DNA of 64,000 bases from Pseudomonas sp. Leaf58 (GCF_003627215.1 NZ_CP032677.1:687501-751500), one strand, 5' to 3'. Counted from the stretch's first letter, positions 30,333 through 40,614 are shown. The notes: generated from the sequence alone by a model not told the origin. Numbers and translations: made by a program.

Positions 30333-31541
30333 TCAGATCAAGCTACCCAACTGGAAGATCGGTAGGTACATCGCCACCACCAGGCCGCCCACCAGCAGGC
30401 CCAGAATCAGCACGATGGCCGGCTCCAGCAGGCTGGTCAACTGCTCCAGCGCCTGGCCGACCTGGTCCTGGTAATGGCTGGCGGCTTTTTCCAGCATCTG
30501 GTCCAACGTACCGCTGGACTCACCAATGGCCGTCAGTTGCACCAACAACGGCGGAAACAGCGGCTCAGTGGCCATCGCCTGGTTCAGCCCCAGCCCATTG
30601 GCCATGCCCTGGCGCAGCCGCAACACCGCCTGCTGATGCAGGTCACCGCCACTCACCCTGGCCACCGTGCCCAGCGCATCCAGCAACGGCACCCCGGCGC
30701 TATAGGCGGTTGCCAGGCTGCGTGCAAACCGCGCCAGCGCCGCCTGCCCCAGCAGCTTGCCGAACACCGGCAAGCCCAACACCCGGCGAGATATCCACAA
30801 GCGCGTTGGCGCATGCTGGCGGTATAGCTGGCGCACCGCAAAACCTAACACCACGCCCATCACCAGCAACAGCGGCGCATACCGCCCCAGGCCTGTGGAC
30901 AAGTCGATCACCCAGCGGGTAAATGCCGGCAACTGCGCATCGAAGCCTGCAAACAAACGCTCGAACCGCGGTATCACCTCCAGCAACAAAATCGCCGACA
31001 CCCCCAGCCCGGTCAGCAACAGCAGCAGTGGGTAGATCATCGCCTTGCGCACCTTCTTGTGCAGCACCTGGCGCTGTTCCAGCATGCCCGCCAACTGTTC
31101 CAGCTGCCGGTCCAGCGTGCCGGACTGCTCACCCACCCGCACCAGGTTGCAATACAGCCCATCGAACCACCCCGGGTGGCGCTGCATGGCATCCGCCAAC
31201 CCCAGGCCCGAGGCCACATCCTGTTGCAATCTGTTCAGCAACCCCGCCTGCGCCGCATCGCAGCCACTGCGCCCCATTACCTCGAACGCCTGCAACAGCG
31301 GCACCCCGGCCCTTAGCAAGGTTGCCAACTGCCGGCTGAACCCCGCTGGGTCGGCCTTTTCCCGCCGTTTTGGCAAGCTCAACCTCAGCCCGCCGGCAGG
31401 CCGCAAGCTGGCCACCTTGATGCCCTGGCGAATCAGCCCAGCCCGCACATAAGCCGGGCTGCGCCCAGCCGTTTGGCCGCTGACAGGCGTGCCGTTGGCG
31501 TCGGTGCCATGCCAGCTGTAAAGGTGTGTTGATGGGTTCAT
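30333..31541 (-). CDS. pilC: Type IV pilus inner-membrane platform protein PilC
   Basis: A 402-residue platform protein of the GspF/PilC family with two repeated T2SSF domains (FSRQLATLLRAGVPLLQAFE near 75-95 and ARFARSLATAYSAGVPLLDAL near 275-295) and three membrane spans. It anchors the assembly and retraction ATPases. The ATG at 31541 has AAGGACC 6-8 nt upstream; the open frame runs a further 67 codons toward pilA without support. Divergent from pilA; the expected pilB is not between them. Confidence 0.93.
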   Translation of the reverse strand: MNPSTHLYSWHGTDANGTPVSGQTAGRSPAYVRAGLIRQGIKVASLRPAGGLRLSLPKRREKADPAGFSRQLATLLRAGVPLLQAFEVMGRSGCDAAQAGLLNRLQQDVASGLGLADAMQRHPGWFDGLYCNLVRVGEQSGTLDRQLEQLAGMLEQRQVLHKKVRKAMIYPLLLLLTGLGVSAILLLEVIPRFERLFAGFDAQLPAFTRWVIDLSTGLGRYAPLLLVMGVVLGFAVRQLYRQHAPTRLWISRRVLGLPVFGKLLGQAALARFARSLATAYSAGVPLLDALGTVARVSGGDLHQQAVLRLRQGMANGLGLNQAMATEPLFPPLLVQLTAIGESSGTLDQMLEKAASHYQDQVGQALEQLTSLLEPAIVLILGLLVGGLVVAMYLPIFQLGSLI

Positions 31542-31720
31542 GCAAAGGTCCTTTTTTTGCCCCAGCGACAAGCCTCGAAACAGCTTGCCGCGTCCCTGCA
31601 AGGGCGTGCGTCCGTGATGCTCACTAGAGTAGTTCAGCGAAGATGACGCCCAAGCGGGCAGGGGTGACAAAAGGTGTCTGTTCAGGCCTACTGCGCCGCT
31701 GCCGGTTGGGGCGCGCCTGA

Positions 31721-32167
<447 letters not shown>

Positions 32168-32238
32168 AGGTTGGGTAATAAACCAGAGGAAACAGGGGTT
32201 TGCGTAACGGGTGCGAGCAGTGGTACGTTGCGCTACAC

Positions 32239-32314
32239 GCCGGTGTAGCTCAGTCGGTAGAGCAGCGCACTCGTAACGCGAAGGTCGCAGGTTCGATTCC
32301 TGTCTCCGGCACCA
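32239..32314 (+). tRNA. tRNA-Thr (CGT), integration target
   Basis: 76 nt including CCA. Acceptor GCCGGTG pairs with TGCC-type 3' strand (CTCCGGC), the T arm has GGTTCGATTCC, and the anticodon is CGT in CTCGTAA. Its 3' 20 nt recur at 47622, so it is the attachment target of the islands downstream. Confidence 0.96.
32295..32314 (+). repeat. att core copy 1, in the tRNA-Thr 3' end
   Basis: GATTCCTGTCTCCGGCACCA, identical to 47622-47641. The integrase gene that starts 162 nt downstream reads away from it. Marks the left end of island A. Confidence 0.92.
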
Positions 32315-32362
32315 GAGACCAGTTTCCAGAAGTCTATGACTGTCTACGAAACACCCCGCAAA

Positions 32363-32389
32363 GCCCGCCTGGTGCGGGTTTTGTTGTTT
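32363..32389 (+). terminator. Terminator after tRNA-Thr
   Basis: CCCGC-CTGGT-GCGGG hairpin followed by TTTTGTTGTTT, 48 nt after the tRNA, within the left edge of island A. Confidence 0.8.
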
Positions 32390-32475
32390 CTGCCTGTCTC
32401 GTTTTGTCTCTGGGCATCTCCGCGATTTAGGGATATGGTTAGGGATATCTCGGTTCGACAAGGAAACGTATCCCT

Positions 32476-33771
32476 ATGGCGCGCACAGTGGTGCCTCTTA
32501 CCGATCCCAAATGTGATGCGGCCAAGCCTCGGGAGAAGGACTACAAGCTGTTCGATGGCAAAGGCCTCTACCTGCTGGTGAAGCCGTCAGGGGTCAAGAC
32601 TTGGCGTATGAAGTACACCAAACCTGACGGCCGTGATGGTTTAGCAACGTTTGGCAACTATCCGGCGCTCGGCTTGAAGGCGGCCAGGGAGCGACGCGCT
32701 CAGGCGCTTGAGCTACTGGCTGCTGGTAAAGATCCCATCGAGCAGGCGCGCTTGGACAAGCAGGAAGCGGTAAACGCCCGGTCGAATACTTTCCGTTTGC
32801 TTGCACAGGAATGGCATGCGGCCTGCGCTCGTAAGTGGACACCGGGTCATGCCTCCACTGTGTGGCGACGCATTGAATCCCACCTGTTGCCCACTCTCGG
32901 TGATCGTCCGGTTGCGGAGCTTAAAACACGGGATCTGCTAGTTCCGCTGAAAGCGGCGGAAAAGCGGGATACCTTGGATACGGCTGCACGCCTACGCCAG
33001 TACATGACGGGCATCCTCCGCATGGCGGTTCAGCATGGCCATCTGGATTTCAACCCGGCGATCGATCTGCAAGGCGCCACGGCTACCCGCAAAACAGCGC
33101 ACCGGCCTGCTTTGCCATTCGAGCGCTTACCTGAGCTTCTCCAGCGGATAGATGCCGACAGCGGGCGCGGTGTGACCAAGCTCGCGGTGCAGCTGACCTT
33201 ACTGGTGTTTATCCGCTCTAGTGAGCTCCGATTCGCTCGCTGGGGTGAGATCGACATGCGGAGGTTGATGTGGGAAATCCCTGGTGAGCGAGCGCCTATC
33301 GAGGGCGTAAAGAACTCCCATCGCGGCTCGAAGATGAGCACACCACACTTGGTTCCGCTCAGTCGCCAGTCATTTAGCGTCCTGGAGCGAATCCGCGATC
33401 TCACCGGCCGATTCGATTTGGTATTTGCAGGTGATCACCATCACTGGAAACCCATGAGCGAAAACACCGTCAACAAGGCCCTTCGACGCATGGGGTATGA
33501 CACGAAGACAGAGGTGTGCGGCCACGGTTTCAGGACAATGGCTTGTTCAGCACTAGTTGAGTCGGGGTTGTGGAGTAAAGACGCCGTCGAACGACAGATG
33601 AGCCATCAGGAGCGAAACACGGTGCGCGCAGCGTACATCCACAAAGCAGAACACATTCAGGAGCGAAGGCTCATGGTGCAGTGGTGGGCAGATTATTTAG
33701 ACGCCAATCGAATGGAAGCGATCACCCCGTACGATTTTGCCCACCGAGATGCTGTAGCGAGCGACGTTTGA
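32476..33771 (+). CDS. P4-type tyrosine integrase of island A
   Basis: A 431-residue integrase with an N-terminal DUF4102 arm-binding domain (DPKCDAAKPREKDYKLFDGK, YLLVKPSGVKTWRMKY) and a C-terminal catalytic domain. Active-site residues are visible: R in FIRSSELRFARW, HGFR, SHQERN, and Y in RAAYIHKAEH. Such enzymes recombine phage or island att sites with tRNA 3' ends. It sits next to the tRNA and strongly resembles the integrase at 47806. The ATG follows CAAGGAAACG. Confidence 0.95.
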   Translation: MARTVVPLTDPKCDAAKPREKDYKLFDGKGLYLLVKPSGVKTWRMKYTKPDGRDGLATFGNYPALGLKAARERRAQALELLAAGKDPIEQARLDKQEAVNARSNTFRLLAQEWHAACARKWTPGHASTVWRRIESHLLPTLGDRPVAELKTRDLLVPLKAAEKRDTLDTAARLRQYMTGILRMAVQHGHLDFNPAIDLQGATATRKTAHRPALPFERLPELLQRIDADSGRGVTKLAVQLTLLVFIRSSELRFARWGEIDMRRLMWEIPGERAPIEGVKNSHRGSKMSTPHLVPLSRQSFSVLERIRDLTGRFDLVFAGDHHHWKPMSENTVNKALRRMGYDTKTEVCGHGFRTMACSALVESGLWSKDAVERQMSHQERNTVRAAYIHKAEHIQERRLMVQWWADYLDANRMEAITPYDFAHRDAVASDV

Positions 33772-34060
33772 GACTTCAAGAGACGCATAAGGCATCAAGA
33801 CCCAGCGATGCGTTAGGGTCGTCACTGCTTGTGTATCGCAGCCACCAATCGGGGTGTTTCATGTGTAACTCGTGTTTCGGGGGCGGTGGAGCCGTTGAAA
33901 ATGCTGGACTCCGGACTGGAAACACATCGCTGGTCCATGCGGAAAAGCAGGTGTATCAACGCTACATGGTGTATCGCACCATTGTTGCCTCTCGGCCCTG
34001 TCGGCAACTTAACGATCATCTATCGCGCAGGCTCAGTTTTCGATCAAGGGGGCGTGGGGT

Positions 34061-35017
34061 GTGATCTGGTCCGAGAATGAGGTGGAGCAATTCACGTTCG
34101 AGCTTGCGAATACTGATATCACTAGCCTGCTCGATGAGATCCAGATGATGGAGGATGCTGTAGCGGAAGCTGCACTTTTCCCTGAGTTTCGTGAGCACTT
34201 TCGCCAAGCATTTGATGTGATAAACGAGGCAGCTTCATATTGGCTCGAGGAAGGCTTGGGGTATTCCAGTCAAGCAAGGCGGGTAATCCATGAGACGTTC
34301 ATGCAGCGAGATCTCATTTACGAGCGATTGTGCTATGCCCAGTCGTTTTCGCTGCCGGATGTAGTGCGTGAGGTGCTAGGTCAAGTTGAAGCTATTACTA
34401 GCACTCGAATGGCGGCGAGCTACGCCTTCGTGCAAGCGCTGGACGCTGTTCAGATGCTGGCTGATTGGCTGGGGAGTGTTGAGCTCAATGTGTACGACAT
34501 CAACCCTGACTTAGCCGAATACCTAAGGCTGAATGATCCCGAGTTTTTCCAAACCATGGTTGAGCACCAGCGTCGTACCCAACCGGGCAGGGAAGCTGAG
34601 GTGAGAGAGAGCTTTGCCCAGTGGGTTGCTGAATCGGAAAAGGTTTTGATGCTTGCTGACCTTCATCGCCAGTCTGAAGTCGCGTTGAGCTCTGGGACGC
34701 TTCAGCCAGGTAGTTTTTTCCCGACGATGATCGACAAAATCTACACCGTGAAAAACTCCGAGAGGGCTCGCTTGGCTGGCAAGGGAAACAGTCGGCCAGG
34801 TACCGCTACTCAAGATGGAAAGGCCAAGAAACGGGAGCTCACCCGGGTCGCCGTTGAGCGCATCAAGAAGGCCCACCCTAAAATTGAGCCTAAGGCGCTG
34901 CTGTCCATGCTTGTCGGTTTAGAGGGACTCGGGACGCGGGACACGATTAGGGAAAATCTCAGAGAGCTGGGAGAGTACGGTCCTAGGAAAAAAAGAAAAA
35001 CGAGCGGACCGTGTTGA
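34061..35017 (+). CDS. Hypothetical island protein with basic C-terminus
   Basis: A 318-residue soluble protein, acidic and helical for about 230 residues, then a basic, flexible stretch (GKGNSRPGTATQDGKAKKRE) and a short helical module with KAHPKIEPKALLSMLVG. The C-terminal 60 residues look like a small DNA- or protein-binding domain. Not recognised as a named family. The 289 nt between the integrase and this gene hold nothing I can support. Confidence 0.7.
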   Translation: MIWSENEVEQFTFELANTDITSLLDEIQMMEDAVAEAALFPEFREHFRQAFDVINEAASYWLEEGLGYSSQARRVIHETFMQRDLIYERLCYAQSFSLPDVVREVLGQVEAITSTRMAASYAFVQALDAVQMLADWLGSVELNVYDINPDLAEYLRLNDPEFFQTMVEHQRRTQPGREAEVRESFAQWVAESEKVLMLADLHRQSEVALSSGTLQPGSFFPTMIDKIYTVKNSERARLAGKGNSRPGTATQDGKAKKRELTRVAVERIKKAHPKIEPKALLSMLVGLEGLGTRDTIRENLRELGEYGPRKKRKTSGPC

Positions 35018-35069
35018 TTCGTTTTTGAGTTTTTAGTCTGTGCCTGTCTCTGTAGATATAGGCACGACT

Positions 35070-35333
35070 ATGACCACTTTCTCCGCAGCAACCTCCCTCC
35101 ATTCTAAGCGCGACCCACAGACCACTCTGATACGCATCACTGAGGTGATGGCCATCGTAGGGTTGGCCCGTCCCACGATCTACAAGCTGATGCAGCAAGC
35201 CGAGAGTGGCTTCCCGCTGCCAGTGAAGCTGAGCAACAGCACCGCCCGAGGTGCCCCCGTAGCCTGGGTTCTTTCAGAGGTTCAAGCATGGACGCGTAGC
35301 CGCATTCAGGCTCGTGATCGGGTGGCAGCATGA
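35070..35333 (+). CDS. alpA: AlpA-family excisionase/regulator
   Basis: An 87-residue protein with the MerR-like winged HTH of AlpA/phage CP4-57 regulators: LIRITEVMAIVGLARPTIYK followed by GFPLPVKLS and VAWVLSEVQAW. Such proteins control excision and integrase expression. ATG at 35070; an upstream in-frame GTG lies inside a GTGCCT...AGGCAC inverted repeat that could be its own operator. Its stop overlaps the next start (ATGA). Confidence 0.88.
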   Translation: MTTFSAATSLHSKRDPQTTLIRITEVMAIVGLARPTIYKLMQQAESGFPLPVKLSNSTARGAPVAWVLSEVQAWTRSRIQARDRVAA

Positions 35334-35923
35334 GCGTGCGCCGCTATCACTTCACTGGCCCATTCCATGATCCATATGGTGCAGCGTTCTGCCTCTACAA
35401 ACCTGGGGACATCAATTGGCGGCACCGAATCATTGCTGGCGTGAGTTGGAACGGCCAATCCCAAGAGGCGTTCTTTTTCAACCCAGATGGCCTAGCCATT
35501 CCGCTCCGCGCTAATCCTTGGGAGATGCCCGCCTTCCTGCGAAAGCATGAGGTGCGTCGCGAGTTCTCCACCATTCACGGTGATGGGCCCTTCGCGATGG
35601 ATAAACAGCGCCGCTCGTGCCTCACATCGTGCCAGCTGGCCGAATGGGTTACCTACTGGTTCACCGATGAGAGCTATCCCTATTCGAACGATCCAGAGGT
35701 TTGGGACGTTTGGGTAGCGAATGACCTGGTGCAAGAGCAAGTCACCAGCGAACAAAGCCATGCGCTCGGACGAGACCAGACAGATTTGGATTCCTTCGTG
35801 GCTGAATGCGTTGCAAAACGTGGAGAGTGGCTCACTGAAGAGTACCGCCGCCGGTGCAAGGAAGACGCAAGGATCTTTGCCTGGCTGAAAGGCGAAGCGA
35901 TCTCACAGACATCCGGCAACTGA
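35330..35923 (+). CDS. Hypothetical island protein
   Basis: A 197-residue protein that begins MSVRRYHFTGPFHDPYGAAF and has aromatic-rich motifs (FFFNPDGLAIPL, WVTYWFTDESYPY). The C-terminal half is helical and charged. Co-translated with alpA through an ATGA overlap. I recognise no domain; it looks like a structural or regulatory partner kept with AlpA in pseudomonad islands. Confidence 0.7.
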   Translation: MSVRRYHFTGPFHDPYGAAFCLYKPGDINWRHRIIAGVSWNGQSQEAFFFNPDGLAIPLRANPWEMPAFLRKHEVRREFSTIHGDGPFAMDKQRRSCLTSCQLAEWVTYWFTDESYPYSNDPEVWDVWVANDLVQEQVTSEQSHALGRDQTDLDSFVAECVAKRGEWLTEEYRRRCKEDARIFAWLKGEAISQTSGN

Positions 35924-36099
35924 CAGCACCGGCCTCACTGCTCAAACGAAAACGCCCCCGGCTGCAACCGGAGGCGTTAGAGGTAATTCGTATGCCCCCT
36001 CAATCTATGTCGTCGTGCGTGATCGCGCAAGCCCCGCGTATTGCTCTTATCAAATCGAGCCGCTATGCTGCGTCCGTCGCTGCAAATTCAGTGACCGGG

Positions 36100-36300
36100 T
36101 TTGGCGACCCGAGAAACAATAGGCGCACAGGCGCCCCCATATCGATTGCTGGCGCTTTTTTTGTGCCCGCATGTCTGCGTTATGGCGGCTGTGCGTGGGA
36201 GACCTTCGGGTCTGCCGGGTTCCTATTGTCCCGGTTCGCCAACCCGCGTACAGCTGCCACCCTTAATCGTTTGGCGACGATCCGTGGCAGCTCCTCAACA
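36100..36300 (+). promoter_or_regulatory. Ash/C4-RNA-like structured leader, copy A
   Basis: Part of the 390-nt stretch 35924-36313, which has no other gene I can support. It contains GGCGCTTTTTTTGTGCC, TATGGCGGCTGTGCGTGGG, CCGGG...CCCGG hairpin arms, ACAGCTGCCACCC and its inverse GTGGCAGCT. The same string of blocks recurs at 62170-62375 before another small operon. One frame encodes a peptide like the phage Ash family (GAFFVPACLRYGGC). It could be a coding Ash remnant, a P4 C4/CI-like RNA, or both. Confidence 0.55.
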
Positions 36301-36313
36301 ATAGGAGCTTCAC

Positions 36314-36472
36314 ATGCATGCCCTCAATCCGTCCAAAGTTCGCGCCGCCGCCCACCGGGCAATGGCTCTCGCCGCTCTACACGCAAACTCCAGCCTTGCC
36401 ACTCGCCTCGCACGCTACAACCGACATATGAGCATTGCTCGCTCTCTGGAAACCGTCGGGGGTGCGCAATGA
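36314..36472 (+). CDS. Small basic protein, first gene of the replication operon
   Basis: A 52-residue alanine- and arginine-rich protein starting MHALNPSKVRAAAHRAMALA, with AGGAG 6 nt upstream. Its TGA overlaps the next ATG. Unknown function. It is the first cistron after the structured leader, and the equivalent position after leader copy B (62388) also encodes a small MHA-starting ORF. Confidence 0.7.
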   Translation: MHALNPSKVRAAAHRAMALAALHANSSLATRLARYNRHMSIARSLETVGGAQ

Positions 36473-36768
36473 AATTATCTGCATCCAAGGGACTTGAGGG
36501 GCGTCTCCCCGAAGACCTTCTATCCGTATGCGCCACCAATGCTACCGGTGTGCCAATTGATGCCATCACTGCGGCTTGCTCCCGCGTCGACGCCGTTTTG
36601 CACTTGCTCATGGCACAGTTCAATTCCGGTCCGGATGTTGAGAGGTTGTCTGACTCAGTAATAGCGAATGTTATTTGGGACGTCCAAGGGACAGTGGGAC
36701 TGATTCGGTCGCTGGCTTTACACGGCGATAAGTCCACGTACCAGCTGGTGCATGGAGCGGGAAAATGA
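36469..36768 (+). CDS. Hypothetical 99-residue protein in the replication operon
   Basis: A helical 99-residue protein (MKLSASKGLEGRLPEDLLSV start). GGGGGTG precedes the ATG, and both ends overlap neighbours by 4 bp. The frame stays open upstream through the structured leader, but the local ribosome site and overlap favour this start. Family unknown. Confidence 0.7.
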   Translation: MKLSASKGLEGRLPEDLLSVCATNATGVPIDAITAACSRVDAVLHLLMAQFNSGPDVERLSDSVIANVIWDVQGTVGLIRSLALHGDKSTYQLVHGAGK

Positions 36769-39647
36769 GCAAGCGCCCCAGCTTTTCCGAAGTCAAACAC
36801 GCCTCCCTCAAGTCAATCGACCAAGTCCTTTCTAACTGGTTGCCAGGCGGTAAACGGGTAGACGGCGGTAAGGAGTACACCGCACCGAACCCCACTCGGA
36901 ATGACAAGCACGCCGGTTCTTTGAAAATCAGCCTGACCAAGGGGACATGGGCTGACTTTGCCACGGGTGACAAAGGCGGCGATCTGATCGACCTAGTGCG
37001 CTATCTCGAAAGCTGCTCCGATGTTGACGCATGCCAGAAGCTCATCGAGTTTCTACGTATTGATCCCCGTACGGCAATCTCGGCTCAGTCGGCGAAAAAG
37101 CCCGCCACTGCTGAATGGCAGGCGGTATTACCGATCCCCGCTGAGGCGATGACTAAATGCCCAAGCAAGCACCGACAGCATGGGGTTCCGTCGAAAGTTT
37201 GGTGTTACCGCAACAGCCAAGGCGAGCCCTTGATGGTTCTCTATCGCTTCGATGTCGGCGGTAGTCCAGAAGAACCCGCCAAGAAGGTATTTGCGCCGCT
37301 CACATGGTGCATGCGTGGCGAGCAGGGGCCGGCCCAATGGCGCTGGCAGGGACTGGCTGAGCCACGCCCACTGTTACGCTTGGACGAGCTGGAAAAGAAG
37401 CCAGACGCGCCGGTGATTTTGTGCGAGGGCGAGAAGGCCGCTGATGCTGCCCAGGTGCTTCTGCCCGGTCACGTGGCCACCTGCTGGCCGAACGGCTCCA
37501 ACTCTTGGCATAAGGCGGACTTCACCCCATTGCGGGGCCGTGGGGTGTTCTTATGGCCCGATAACGATGACAGCGGTGCAAAGTGCATGCAGTCGGTAGC
37601 CGCCAAGCTGGTGGAAATTGGTTGCGCAGTGCAAACCATCGAGCTAACAGTGTTCAAGCGCAAGCCTGTGCTCCAGGGCGAAACGCCGAGCTTTACCAAG
37701 GGCGGACGCTGGGGCGACGGTGACGACGCCGCCGATGCACTGGAGAAAGGGTGGACTGCTGCGCATATCGCATTGCTTGCTGGTACCGGTGAGCTGTTCG
37801 GCGGCTCGAACCAGAGCACTCCATCGCTTGGCGGGGTGGATGATGCGAAGCCAAGCAAAGCGGAGAAAGGGAAGGCCCGCCTCAATCGGGATCTACTCCC
37901 GACTGGCTTCCGCCTGACAGAAGAAGGTGTGTTCTACGCCACCGAAGATGGTGAGGCACGCCCCGTATGTTCACCCCTTGAAATTCTTGCGCGCACCCGT
38001 GACGAGAAAGGGCACAACTGGGGGCTGCTCGTCGAGTTCGACGACCCTGACGGTGAAAAGAAGCGCTGGAACATCCCGGCTCGGACTATGACCGGCGATT
38101 TTGGCAAAGACGTATTGGGCCCCTTGGTCGACATGGGGCTGCGCCTGGCTGGATCTAGGTCAGGTAGGCATGCGCGCAACGACCTGCAGAGCTATCTGCA
38201 GGGTTTTGATAGCTCACAGCGAGCACGACTGGTTACCCGTTTGGGCTGGCACAACAATGCATTCCTGCTGCCTGATCGTCAGGTCGGTCAGCATGGGGAG
38301 CACCTGCATTTCTATGACGCTGGAGCCCAGCTGCCGCCAATCAACGAAGCGGGCACCCTTGAACAGTGGCAGAGCCAGATTGGCGCTCTTTGTGTCGGTA
38401 ATCACCGGTTGGCGTTTGTGGTCAGCACCGCTTTTGCCGGCCCCTTGCTTCATTTACTGGGACACGAGTCCGGCGGTTTTCACCTCTATGGTGACAGTTC
38501 CGGCGGGAAGACCACGCACTTGCAAGTGGCTGCCTCAGTATACGGCGGACCACGATTGGTACGGTCTTGGCGGTCCACCGACAACGCCTTGGAGTCAATC
38601 GCTGCGGCGCATTCTGATGGACTTCTGATCTTGGATGAAATCGGCATGTGCGACGCTCGCATTATCGGCGAGACCGTCTACATGCTCGGCAATGGCACCG
38701 GCAAAGCCCGGGCGAATGATCGAGGACAAGCAGGCCGTACCGTACAGGAATGGCGCCTGCTGTTTCTGTCGACCGGTGAGAAGACGCTGGCGCAGCACAT
38801 GGCTGAAGCCAACAAAGAGCTCAAGGCTGGCATGGAGGTTCGCATGCTGGCGGTACCGGCGAACGCCAGCAAAGGGTTAGGGATGTTCGACACCCTGTGT
38901 GGATTTGAAGATGCCGCAGCGCTCTCAGATGCGCTCAAGCTGCGGGTGAGCAAATTCTACGGTACGCCGCTCACAGCATTCCTGGATGCCCTGTGCGCTC
39001 CCGGCAAGCTTCCCGGTCTGGTGAGCATCTTGCGTCGTACTGTCGAGCAGTTCATTGCACAGAACCTCCCGGCGTCAGCAAGTGGGCAGGTCCAGCGTGC
39101 TGCTCTTCGCTTCGGCCTAGCCGGGGCCGCGGGCGAGCTCGCCACTGCCTTGGGCGTGACCGGCTGGCCAGACGGAGCTGCGCTCACGGCAGCTCGCGTT
39201 TGCCTGCACGCATGGCTGGCGGAGCGAGGCGGTGCTGGGAATATGGAGGGGGAAGCCATCATGGCACGCCTGCGGCAAGTCATTGAGCGCTTCGGCGAGA
39301 GCCGGTTCACGCGTTGGGAATCCATCGCTGCGAAGATCGATGAGCACGGCCCCCGCACGATCGACCGCTTAGGCTTCCGCAAAACCATGGAGCACGGAAT
39401 GGGTGACACCATGCATACGACCATCACCTACTACGTGCTTCCGGAGGCATGGCGTTCTGAAGTGTTCCGTGGAATGAACATCACGGCCGTTAACCGCGAG
39501 TTGATAGAGCGAGGCGTCCTACAGAGCGGTAAGGACGGAAAGGCGTCCTGCACTGTGAGACTGCCAGGTATGGGAATGCAGCGCTGCTATGTGGTGCTCA
39601 GTGAGCCGAGCATCGAGGATCCGCTGGCTGAGGCGACGGCTGCCTAA
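36765..39647 (+). CDS. Island replication protein: Toprim plus DUF927 primase-helicase
   Basis: A 960-residue protein. The N-terminal 110 residues resemble the CHC2-like primase region (DKHAGSLKISLTKGTWADFATG). A Toprim segment follows (VILCEGEKAADAAQ near 208-222, WPDNDDSG near 262). DUF927 (from about 380) ends in a P-loop at 576-584 (GDSSGGKTT) and a Walker-B-like LLILDEIGM. Such proteins initiate replication of excised islands in the manner of phage P4 alpha. Overlaps the preceding gene by ATGA. A candidate origin lies at 46.8 kb. Confidence 0.88.
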   Translation: MSKRPSFSEVKHASLKSIDQVLSNWLPGGKRVDGGKEYTAPNPTRNDKHAGSLKISLTKGTWADFATGDKGGDLIDLVRYLESCSDVDACQKLIEFLRIDPRTAISAQSAKKPATAEWQAVLPIPAEAMTKCPSKHRQHGVPSKVWCYRNSQGEPLMVLYRFDVGGSPEEPAKKVFAPLTWCMRGEQGPAQWRWQGLAEPRPLLRLDELEKKPDAPVILCEGEKAADAAQVLLPGHVATCWPNGSNSWHKADFTPLRGRGVFLWPDNDDSGAKCMQSVAAKLVEIGCAVQTIELTVFKRKPVLQGETPSFTKGGRWGDGDDAADALEKGWTAAHIALLAGTGELFGGSNQSTPSLGGVDDAKPSKAEKGKARLNRDLLPTGFRLTEEGVFYATEDGEARPVCSPLEILARTRDEKGHNWGLLVEFDDPDGEKKRWNIPARTMTGDFGKDVLGPLVDMGLRLAGSRSGRHARNDLQSYLQGFDSSQRARLVTRLGWHNNAFLLPDRQVGQHGEHLHFYDAGAQLPPINEAGTLEQWQSQIGALCVGNHRLAFVVSTAFAGPLLHLLGHESGGFHLYGDSSGGKTTHLQVAASVYGGPRLVRSWRSTDNALESIAAAHSDGLLILDEIGMCDARIIGETVYMLGNGTGKARANDRGQAGRTVQEWRLLFLSTGEKTLAQHMAEANKELKAGMEVRMLAVPANASKGLGMFDTLCGFEDAAALSDALKLRVSKFYGTPLTAFLDALCAPGKLPGLVSILRRTVEQFIAQNLPASASGQVQRAALRFGLAGAAGELATALGVTGWPDGAALTAARVCLHAWLAERGGAGNMEGEAIMARLRQVIERFGESRFTRWESIAAKIDEHGPRTIDRLGFRKTMEHGMGDTMHTTITYYVLPEAWRSEVFRGMNITAVNRELIERGVLQSGKDGKASCTVRLPGMGMQRCYVVLSEPSIEDPLAEATAA

Positions 39648-39735
39648 AAGCAGCTCTTCCATATGAGGCATACGCCGGCGTGTCCGGCCTCGCCAGCCGC
39701 TCTACCTATAACCTTAATTCTAGGATGACAGATCA

Positions 39736-40614
39736 ATGAAAAGCCTTGAACAACTGAACACTGAACGTAACCAATACCATGCGGATCTCCAAGAGCTGGA
39801 ACAGCAGATCACCCAATGGGAGGCGCATCTGGCTGACCCAGTTTTCGCCGAAGAGCCGACCGGTCAGAGTCTTCAGGTATCTATCCGAGAGACTAGATCG
39901 AAAGTCGATAGCATCGAATACAAAATTGCTGTAATTGATCAAGACATTGCTTGGTTTAACCGAAAAGCTAATTCATCCGTACTGATGGCTGAATATAAAG
40001 AAACAATGAATAATTGGGCAATTGACAAAGCTGATCTTGAGGGCAAGCGCAAGGTACTAAGCACTCGGTTGGTTGAAACCAAAGCCGAGTCTGAGAGAAT
40101 GATTGCCGAAGCTCGTCAGGGTGAGGAGGAGGCCGCTCGAGCTTATGCCCAATCGGTTGCCTGGAGCGACGTTGAGGGTGAGAAAAAGGCCGCAGAGGCT
40201 GCGCAGAATGCGGCAACGACTTTGAGCTCGGCGATGGAAAATCAGCGTCGCCAAAGCTCGATCATCGCTGCGATGGATCAGGAAATTGAAACTATTGATG
40301 CGCACATCGAAGAAGCTGTTCAAGAAATACTCAGGGCAGAACGCTCAGCGATTGTAGTGGCCCTTGAGCGTTTGGAAGAACAGTGGGATGTGTCGGTAAA
40401 AGAACTTCTTAATCTGGGGTCCAAGCTATATGCGGCGAAGCGTTACATGGGGCGCGAAGGGATGGCATTCCATCGGTTCCACGTGAGTAGTCAACTCGAG
40501 AGCTTCACGCACTGGGGTGAAGGGGATCTGATAACGATGAGCTACAAATATTCTGCTGAGCAGATTATTGATATTGATCTTCCGGCTTTAGATGGGATTA
40601 ACAAAGCTGCGTGA
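39736..40614 (+). CDS. Coiled-coil protein of unknown function
   Basis: A 292-residue, mostly coiled-coil protein: heptad-rich from residues 1-55, 95-150 and 165-215, with a globular C-terminal 60 residues (WGEGDLITMSYKYSAEQIIDIDLP). No P-loop or catalytic motif. It may bind nucleoprotein or act as a tail-assembly-like spacer. Ends 139 nt from the convergent DUF4238 gene. Lower GC than the primase gene. Confidence 0.72.
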   Translation: MKSLEQLNTERNQYHADLQELEQQITQWEAHLADPVFAEEPTGQSLQVSIRETRSKVDSIEYKIAVIDQDIAWFNRKANSSVLMAEYKETMNNWAIDKADLEGKRKVLSTRLVETKAESERMIAEARQGEEEAARAYAQSVAWSDVEGEKKAAEAAQNAATTLSSAMENQRRQSSIIAAMDQEIETIDAHIEEAVQEILRAERSAIVVALERLEEQWDVSVKELLNLGSKLYAAKRYMGREGMAFHRFHVSSQLESFTHWGEGDLITMSYKYSAEQIIDIDLPALDGINKAA

